DNA of 64,000 nt from Acheta domesticus (Eukaryota; Arthropoda; Insecta; Orthoptera; Gryllidae), in assembly GCA_031308135.1 (NCBI GenBank), contig JAHLJT010008756.1, forward strand, positions 133,316,949-133,380,948, given 5' to 3'. A program made the translations under genes and the position numbers. The notes below the pieces were generated by a model. That model was given only the letters and a program-made list of their open reading frames with translations. It made no database searches and was not told the DNA's origin. Each line of letters begins with the position of its first letter. The stretch's first letter is position 1. Positions 56,588 through 64,000 of the stretch are shown one piece after another.

Positions 56588-56820
56588 GCGCACACACACA
56601 AACACACAAACCACGTAAACAAGCGAAGAAAACACGTATTTACTTATTGTTTTATTCGTAAATTAGACTGCATCAACTTTTGTGCTTCTTCAAATTATTA
56701 ACACGGATTATAGTAATTGCATCAGCGTTGATTGTGAGTATTCTTCGCCAAGGATGGCGTATACCTTCTTATGAAAGATCAAACATTTAAACCTCTTCGT
56801 TCTCGATAATTCCAAGGGAA
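56312..56820. mobile_element. pogo/Tigger-type DNA transposon remnant
   Basis: CAGTAAACCCTCATTATCAC, followed by GAATTCCAAGAGACC and GGAGTTCGTG, resembles the CAGTA...ACCTCG..TATCCGAA termini of pogo/Tigger elements. It is preceded by TA. A second related word, AAACCTCTTCGTTCTCGATA followed by ATTCCAAGGGAAC (about 56787-56820), is a partial copy in the same orientation. No matching inverted right end and no transposase were found. A (CA)n microsatellite lies inside at about 56537-56604. Confidence 0.5.
56537..56604. repeat. (CA)n microsatellite
   Basis: A CACACA run of about 65 bp with a short CGCGCG interruption. Confidence 0.95.
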
Positions 56821-57040
56821 CGCATTTTTAAACAATTCATTTAATTAACTTTAACAAGACATACGGAGTAATAGACAATGACCTTCTCTTTAGAATCATA
56901 CAATTTCGTAATGTTTTACGTAAATGGGGAAGGAACAGCAAGGTCTTCGACACAACCAAACAAAAAAAAAAGAAATTTGTTCAAAAACCGCAATAGTAGA
57001 AAATAACAAAGTTTATTCATAGCACATTTTTTACGTATAA
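56821..57040. other. AT-rich spacer
   Basis: Nothing recognised. Confidence 0.5.
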
Positions 57041-57460
57041 AAATCTACCGCACGTGGCAGCATACTCTATCTCCTCTCCGCAGATAGGGATTTTTTGCCC
57101 TAAAATTCCAGCACTGTCAATGAAAATCGGGGCCTGACGCGGGCTACAAGAGCTGCGCGGTGACCGCTCGAGCACGCGAGGCGGACAGTGGATGTGAAGG
57201 ACGCGGGTGAGGACGGAGTGAGGACCGGCGTCGGGCGTCCTCGATGAAGTAGTGGGAAAGAGGAGCGGCCTCGGCGGCGTCCGTATCAACTTGGAAATGG
57301 GGCGCTGTATAAACCGCCAGAAACCCGAATGTTTACCCAATGCGGCGGCGGACTCTTTTCGAATTGGATTTAAGGGGGCGGAGGAGGGAAGAGTTCCAGC
57401 AGTGGCCGTTGTTGGCGCCCCGCCCCTCCCTTCCCCGCCCTTTCGCTCCCCTCCCTACCC
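57041..57460. other. CpG-rich island
   Basis: CpG-rich DNA with balanced strands (GGCGTCGGGCGTCC near 57228, GCGGCGGCGG near 57341), passing into the purine-rich tract. No exon was recognised. Confidence 0.4.
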
Positions 57461-58190
57461 TAGTACCCTGCCGGCATCGAAGGCGTGGGAAGAAGTGACG
57501 AGCGAGGCGCGACAGGGCGGAGTGTGGAGGAGAGGACAAGACCGGGGTAGAGCAAGGCAAAGCGAAGCTGGGAGGGGTTGGACGGAGCAGGGCGGAGTGG
57601 CCCGGGGAGGAGGAGCCGGGCATGGAGCTGGGCGGGGCAGGGCGGGCAGGGCTGGGAGAGGAGGGGCAGAGGTGGAGAGGTGCGGAGCGGGGCGGGTCGA
57701 GGCAGGGTGAAGCATTGCGGAGGAAAGTGGAACACGGCGGAGAAGGTGGAGCAGGGAACGGAAAGGCAGAGGAATGCTGGGTAGAGCGGGGTGGAACAAT
57801 GTGGGACGTGCAAGGTTAAGGTCAGGGGAGTGCAGAGCAGGGGCAGGGTAGGGTATGGGCACGGCAGGGCAGAGGCAGGGCAGGGCAGGGTAGGGGCAGG
57901 GCAGGGCAGGGCAAAGGCAGGGCAGGGTAGGGACAGGGCAGGGTAGGGGCAGGGCAGGGGTAGGGCAGGGTAGGGGTAGGGCAGGGTAGGGGCAGGGCAG
58001 GGTAGGGGCAGAGGCAGGGCAGGGTAGGGACAGGGCAGGGTAGGGCAGGGTAGGGGTAGGGCAGGGTAGGGGCAGGGTAGGGGCAGGGCAGGGTAGGGGC
58101 AGGGCAGGGGCCAGGCAGGGTGGGGGCAGTGCAGGACAGGACAAGACAGGAGAGTGGAGGGCAGGGTAAGGCAAGGCAGCGGTGGGTGAA
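57461..58190. repeat. Purine-rich tract with G-quadruplex-prone minisatellite
   Basis: From about 57820 to 58140 the plus strand is an irregular mosaic of GGGCAGGGTAGG, GGGCAGGGCA and GGGTAGGGGCA units, with dozens of GGG runs separated by 1-3 bases. This fits the classical G-quadruplex pattern many times over. From 57461 to 57820 the same G/A-rich vocabulary is decayed (GGAGCAGGGCGGAG). A long minus-strand frame (373 codons) stays open as Pro/Leu/Ala low-complexity sequence and is not called as a gene. Confidence 0.9.
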
Positions 58191-58455
58191 GCTGATGCGG
58201 GAGGGATCTCAGCGGCGACCGCTCTTGCCGCCCCGTTCCTCGCTACCCCTTTCCTCTCCTCCCCCCCCCAGCGCCGATTGGGGGGGTGACGGGAGGGCGC
58301 CACGCGACCAGAAAGCCGAGCGCGGCCGCCGGGCCTCGCCTGTCCCCCCTCCCCCCTCCCGGCCGCTCCGCTGGCGCCTAAACGCGACAAAAAGGCCGGG
58401 AGGTCCGGCCTCCTCCGCGCAGCGCGGCGACGCCGATGGAGCACCGGAATGAACT
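58191..58455. other. CpG-rich island with a motif shared with 60168
   Basis: C/T-rich runs (58250-58270, 58340-58360) are followed by CCGCTGGCGCCTAAACGCGA then CAAAA (about 58368-58392). Almost the same order, a C-rich tract then CCGCTGGCTCTTAACGCGG then ACAAAA, occurs at 60110-60193. No exon was recognised. Confidence 0.5.
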
Positions 58456-59376
58456 CGTCCACTACAGCGCAGCTTCCGGACACGGGATATGGGTCAGTAA
58501 CGAAAGGATCAAGTGTCTTTTCTACTAATTCGTTCCACAGATTTAGATACTGGAGAATACGTATCTTTAGATTCAATGTAGAAGTTAAATTTTCTGGTAA
58601 CAGTACACATTGTACATTGAATAGACGTATTGAACAATATATTTAGAAAAAATACTTTAAAAATTCTCAGATTTCTTTTTTTTCGACTATTGCTATTATA
58701 TTATTTGATATCCCTCTCTGCAGTATTCTAATGCTGCCTTTTTTTCTTGGTCTCATAAATATCCACTATTTTTAGTGTTCCAACTTCCCTTATCACAAAA
58801 AAATCCAATCGTATTACTTAGGAACACTTTGACATACCGTACATGACAGATGTGTAACTTCTATCGGTCTTTTACTAGAGAAGCATCACTCAAAATGTTC
58901 ACCAATTACAATTTCTTCACTGATCTGGGTTTACCAGTGAATGCCAAGTTTCACAATTGCATGTAACTGACCCGAAAGTCACTTTTGTTTCTTCTAAAAC
59001 AAACGCTCGGTGAAAAAGTGACAGTAATATGCGCTGGCGTCAGTAGTAAGAATTTTACTGGAAACATTTCTCTACTGTACAACATTAGGAAATATAGGTC
59101 AACTTCATTTTCACAAAATTGCGTATTTGGCAGTTTTGACAGTTTCCCCATTATTCTTCCATACTTCATACTAGGTCATATTTACGTCACATTTGTCATG
59201 TTAAAAAGTGGCGCAAGACGGCAGTGTACAAACGCAACCCGTAAGACACATGCTGTAGTGGATGTAAGCAGCGGCGGTTTCACACGTTCAATAAATCTGT
59301 GGGAAAAACACGGGGTAAAAGTTCTTGAGTCAGTTTTTGGCAAGATTGGATTAGGTATTGAAACTATAAGTTAAGT
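58456..59376. other. AT-rich intergenic sequence, nothing recognised
   Basis: A 129-codon plus-strand frame (58985-59374) is the longest non-repeat frame nearby. It has no motif I recognise, and codon choice looks random. Confidence 0.45.
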
Positions 59377-59379
59377 ATA

Positions 59380-59432
<53 letters not shown>

Positions 59433-59444
59433 TTAACTTTTCAA

Positions 59445-59495
<51 letters not shown>
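59377..59495. repeat. Double (TA)n microsatellite
   Basis: Two long AT dinucleotide runs (about 59382-59426 and 59450-59492) are separated by CACACTTAACTTTTCAAATA. The outer flanks both contain AAGTTAAGTAT. Confidence 0.95.
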
Positions 59496-59496
<1 letters not shown>

Positions 59497-60079
59497 CTAA
59501 GTTAAGTATTTATATTTTATTTTAGTAAAACGACCGAATTCAAATGTTGCCTCCTTACCGAGAAAAAAAAGCGTTGGAAAATAGCGTTGAGCATTGGAAA
59601 AAGCATTGGCTCAATACTCTAGTCTTTGTTTTCTCCAAACTAAGATTTTTGACTCAAGAACTTTAACATAATACATTAACATAATAAATAACATTTTAAT
59701 TTAAATATATTTTAATATAAATACATTTAGACAAAACTTGTTTGCATGTTAATTCACAACTGGTTTGCATGCACCACGTTATTACCTAAAGTCTCAAAAA
59801 GAGCAAATAGAAAAGGTAATGCAAATTAATAAAAATGTGTGCCTATTTATTTCCTGTTTTCTTCTTTCTTCTATTCTCGTCTCAAATTCTGCTCTCCCTC
59901 CCCTCCTTTATTATTTACTCTATTTTCTTTTGGTTGGTTTTTCCTTCTTGCACACATTTAATTACGTGTTTAATAGCTTTTTCTTCTTCTTGCCAGCACT
60001 AGTGTATTACTATTCGTGCCAATTCTGGGACGCCCTTGGCCTGTGGAAAGGGGAAGTGTGGGCAGAGAAGGGGAAGCCG
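59496..60079. other. AT-rich sequence, nothing recognised
   Basis: No gene or element was recognised. Confidence 0.5.
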
Positions 60080-60260
60080 GGGCCGATGACCCTCGCCTGT
60101 TTTCCCCTCCCCTCCCCTCCCCTCCCCTCCCCTCCCCTCCCCTCCCCTCCCCGGCGCTGGCGCCAACGCCGCTGGCTCTTAACGCGGACAAAAGAACTTC
60201 GCCGTCCGTGAACCGAAACGCGCCGGCGCTGGAATGTCACCCCCATTGAAATTTAACGGC
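60080..60260. repeat. (CCCCT)n tract and adjacent CpG island
   Basis: The CCCCT pentanucleotide repeats about ten times (60103-60152). It is followed by CCGGCGCTGGCGCCAACG and the shared CCGCTGGCTCTTAACGCGG motif. The asymmetry again stops abruptly at a CpG-rich segment. Confidence 0.85.
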
Positions 60261-60985
60261 GCGGACACCTACGCGGGATGCCTGGACGATGGATCGGGCT
60301 CGCTCAGGGCAAGCGTTTCAGAGCTACCTTGCCATGTTATGGGCTTCGCTTTAAACGTTGCGGAAGTACCATAAAAATTAATGACTACCACTCGATTTTG
60401 GGACTATGTAGATGTGCTATATTAAGAGAGAATGACCAGGTGAACATTTTCAATTATTGATATTTACTATGGGAATTATTAGTGTTGTCATTTAGTTAGG
60501 CATTGATAAGTATATACGTATTACTGGTGTGCTAACATAAAATACTTTTATCTTTTAAACGTGTAAGAGCTTTGTCTTCAATTCTTAAAAAGGTGAAATG
60601 AAAGTTTCTCTTACTATTCACACTTGAATTCAACTTTGTATACAATATAGCCAAGAAGATATTCCAATCAAAATGATATAAATTAATATTTTTATTATTT
60701 AATTTTTGTTATTAATTAGATACTCTTGTGTCGATTGTTTCTAAAAGGACATGTTGAAGGAATTTGTTGGGCATGTACGAGATAAAGGCAAACCAATGTT
60801 TGGAAATAACATGCGTGATCTCATATTATATTTTGCCTTAAAGTAAAATCAATTGAGCTGGATTCATTCCTACAGTCCGAATGAATCTACATGGAGCAAA
60901 TACACAAATCTAAATTCTATTTATTTCAGATCCAGTTTCTGTTTCTCCCTTCACTTCATAACAATCCTCACCCCGTCTGCGCACT
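60261..60985. other. Mostly AT-rich sequence, nothing recognised
   Basis: No coding or repeat signal was seen. Confidence 0.5.
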
Positions 60986-61540
60986 CAAAGCAACAGAGGG
61001 CGGGCAGCAGAGGCGATATGGGCATGGCCGTGGGTGTGGGCGAGGGCGTGGGCGTGGGCGTGGGCGGGGCTGTTCGCGACCGCTGCGCCCGAGAGAGCGG
61101 TCGCCTGTTCGGAATATGACGCAATATCCCGCGGAGAAATATGAACTGAAAAAAACATGGCCGCACGCACAAGGCGCCATTAGAGGGAGAGTGGATACGA
61201 TTTAATACCGCCCTTGGAGCGCCGCCAGCGCCGCCAGCGCCCCCGCCCGGGGCGATATCAATCGCGGATATACGGCCGCGGGAATATAAGGAGTCTGGAA
61301 GGAAGGAAACGGGAGGTCGTTTACATTAAACCGCACTAAACCGGACGGCGATTTAAGAGGGGCTACCTGCGGGAGGAGAGCGGGTGGGGGAAGGGGTCGT
61401 CCAATCACTCAGAGCTTCCGACGACCTCTTCGCCTTGTTCCCTCCCGCCCAACGCGTCCTCGCGTTCCTCTTCACCGCTCCGCCAGGGGCGCTGCCATCG
61501 CATTGCTTACGACGCTCTCAGGTTCCAGTTAGCGATGTGA
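60986..61540. other. CpG-rich island with (GGGCGT)n patch
   Basis: A short GGGCGT/GGGTGT hexanucleotide repeat lies at about 61027-61068. Balanced CpG-rich sequence follows to about 61500, including GCGCCGCCAGCGCCGCCAGC and AAGGCGCCATTAGAGG. No exon was recognised. Confidence 0.5.
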
Positions 61541-61592
61541 ACTCACGGACACCTCCCTCCCCTCCCCTCCCTCCCTCTCTCCCTCTCCCACA
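61541..61592. repeat. (CCCTCC)n pyrimidine run
   Basis: A short homopyrimidine stretch of CCCTCC and CTCCCT units. Confidence 0.85.
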
Positions 61593-63044
61593 TGGATTCA
61601 AGGAATATTGAAAAATATGAAGAACAAAAAATTAAATTTAGAAGATTGTAAAAATAAAATAAAATGGAAAAAATTAATTAAAATAATGTAACAAAATAAA
61701 ATATAAAATATGTATAATTGTTATACGAAAATGTATACTAATACATTGTAAACTAATTGAATAAATAAATAAATGTTTGGATATGATGGCTAGAAACTGG
61801 CACAAACATGCTACCTTAAAAGAATGCAAAACCTCTTAACATCTTATTATTAGAAAATTGTTATAATGTATACGTTGTAATTGCATAAATACGTTGTAAT
61901 TGCATAAATACATACGTTGTAATTGCAAATAAAAGAATTGAACACACAGAAATGAATTACAAATTATATTTCTTCTATTTTTTGAAATAGAAATAGAAAA
62001 AGAAATCAGGATCTGTCTTTGAAACACGAGCGTGTCGTTGCTCCTTTCATACGGCAGAAAAAGCTTTGAGGTTTTAGGATACACTATTTCCTTGTCCTAG
62101 TCTCCTGCACTCCATTACTTTTTTTTGTTAATTACTTGCGCCCCTTTTGCACAGGAGGCGAGTACGTGGGAAGTGACCTTAGCCTCCTAAGACAAGACCT
62201 GCACTCGTTTTTAAAACAAATTTTAACTCAATTTCCAAATACAATTTCACAATGTAAACTTTAACACCTCGAGAATCCATTTTAACTTTCTTATGTATGT
62301 AATGTAGGAAAAATTATAAGATGTTGCAAAACTAAACACGTCTAAAATTCCTAAAATACCTTCTAAACAAAGATGCAAGAGAAACAAATTCCGATAAATA
62401 TCATTACGGTAAAAATGATCAGAATTGCTGTAGGTATTATTGATTACCAAAGCAAAAAAGAAATTATTGTGTGCTTCGTTTTAATCAGCTTAACGCAAAG
62501 AGATTTGCACACGATAGCTGAAATATTATATGTGAATAATTTCCAAAATATTTATTAAAATATATAATCCTAACGAAAAAGTTTGTGCCTTGCTGCAGCA
62601 CTAGTGCGTTTTTTTTGTTACCTGAATTCTCTATAAGTTCGAACAAAACAAAATAATGTTTTTTTGCCAGTAAAACGTTTCAATTATAAAGTTACGTTAG
62701 GTGAAAGTTGTGAACTTTACGTCACAGGAATAAACGAATAAATGAAAGAGAGGGCGCACATTGAGGTGCAAATGGAAAAAATAATTACTTTCCCTTTAAT
62801 GTCCTTTTACTCTTCGTTAAAAATTCCTTTTGAAATGATTTATGCAATTATGAAAAAAATACTTTACGTCAATATGATACAAGATCATAAAAAGTACTTT
62901 TAGACAAAATCCTGACATTGAGCAAAATTCTCCAGTATATTTTTACATTACACTAGCAAAATTACGCGTCGTTCTCTACATTTATTGCTGCGTGCTACGA
63001 CCTGGTTGTTCTTGTGCCGCAAACGTCTCGCTATCATCTCATTA
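61593..63044. other. AT-rich intergenic sequence
   Basis: Three tandem copies of TACGTTGTAATTGCA with short spacers lie at about 61870-61926. Otherwise nothing was recognised. Confidence 0.5.
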
Positions 63045-63725
63045 GTAGAGACCGGATTTTTATGTAATCAAATATTTTTTTTATTTTTCTACTTACCGTT
63101 CTCAAAATTGTAATCTTGGCGAATCATAGCCCTCCTAACACAATATCGAATTTTTTCGTTACATATTTAGTACTATATTACATATTTCATATATTTTGCT
63201 GTTTTCACAATATATTTTCTTATTTTATCAATTTTCTTTTATTTAATTCCATATTTTTTATGAAATGTATTTTTTATATCAGCATTTTGCCTACATTATT
63301 GAGGAAATCTGGATGTCCAAAGCATTATTGACACCGCATTTTGTGATCTGTAACTTTAATTTCGAAGAACAATTTGCGATCACTGACGTGTAACACATCG
63401 ATGAAGATGCTACAGTGTATGTTAGCTGGTCGTAGATCTCGCCAGTTTGTGCGATGGCTTCTATTGCGATTAGTCCAGCTGCTAAACTACGGTCCTGAAT
63501 TACAATAGATGAAGATTTTACTACTGCCGAGAAAGTTGTATGATGTAAAGTGAGCAGTTTTTATAAATTTAATTTCGTATAACGTAAATGTATTTTATCA
63601 TTGGTGTAATTTAATATTACATATTATATTCGATTTTACATATTTATTGCATATTCTTTCTATTTTCATTACATATTTATGTGCATATTTTGACGTTTTA
63701 TACTACATATTTTTCCGGTCTCTAC
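63045..63725. mobile_element. TIR-bounded AT-rich element (681 bp)
   Basis: GTAGAGACCGGATTTTTATG at the left and the inverted GTAGAGACCGGAAAAATATG at the right share their first 12 bases and most of the rest. The interior is very AT-rich, with many ACATATTT words and no transposase. Terminal AGAGACCGG-type repeats suggest a hAT-like non-autonomous element, but no clear 8-bp target duplication was found. Confidence 0.65.
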
Positions 63726-64000
63726 TTCATCCCGTCTACATCCCGTGCCGCCGGCTGTCCTGCTCAACCCCGCCCCGTGTCACATGGCAATGCCCAGCAG
63801 CAATGAAGCCCAAGTGGATTGGAAAATGCTTTCAACTGCAGCGACACCTAGCGGAGAGTTACAACAAATCATAAAGCATAAAAATCCTTCTCCATGGACA
63901 AAGCACTAAGATTTGCCAACTTTCATTGAGATCGGTCAACGGTGTCGGATGTTCAGAAAATTGATACGAATTGAAGGGTGAAAAGGATCCATGTCTACAA
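63726..64000. other. Window end, nothing recognised
   Basis: Mixed composition and no gene. The region continues beyond the window. Confidence 0.4.

Noticed and set aside
58985..59374. 129-codon plus-strand frame as a host exon
   Set aside because: No recognisable motif or convincing splice context. The length can occur by chance in 64 kb.

Overview
This is eukaryotic DNA, most likely from an insect or other arthropod, that contains almost no host coding sequence. Nothing is bacterial in layout: there are no operons, no dense coding, and stop codons are frequent outside low-complexity tracts. The arthropod reading rests on a piggyBac element, a Jockey-like non-LTR retrotransposon tail, and a tRNA-derived SINE family whose vocabulary resembles insect (possibly polyneopteran) SINEs. 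The species cannot be fixed from this window.

The only substantial protein-coding sequences belong to mobile elements. One is a 2.4-kb piggyBac element at 17565-19978. It has TTAA target duplications, matching terminal repeats and a transposase with all catalytic aspartates, split by a single-base frameshift in an A-run. The others are a 161-codon C-terminal piece of a Jockey-clade ORF2 at 44150-44635 and a decayed LINE fragment on the minus strand near 50300-50480. No host gene, rRNA or clearly functional tRNA gene was recognised.

Non-autonomous elements form the second layer. They comprise two short TTAA-flanked piggyBac-type elements (16124-16732, 22554-23310), a Harbinger-type MITE (20621-21194) inserted in an older SINE, a hAT-type MITE (50572-51024), a further TIR element at 51080-51281, a TIR element at 63045-63725 and a pogo/Tigger-type remnant at 56312. 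Six copies of one SINE family are present. The copy at 21834-22390 is complete, with an 11-bp target-site duplication and a (TCAA)n tail. Three copies of a second interspersed repeat lie at 8360, 33560 and 44856.

The third layer is a series of GC-rich tracts, mostly with strong strand asymmetry (all-purine or all-pyrimidine). Each carries its own minisatellite, with unit lengths of 9, 19, 10, 12, 15, 23, 18 and 13 bp and a G-rich one at 57800. These produce long but spurious open frames on both strands. Interspersed with them are 300-500 bp CpG-rich islands that could be regulatory DNA.

Unusual structures are a perfect 46-bp-armed hairpin (9350-9447), a pair of ~540-bp inverted arms about 2 kb apart (40787-43875), an 82-bp tandem repeat carrying hammerhead-ribozyme-like motifs (28837-29062), and two tRNA-like sequences embedded in longer hairpins (26961-27222, 37703-37885).
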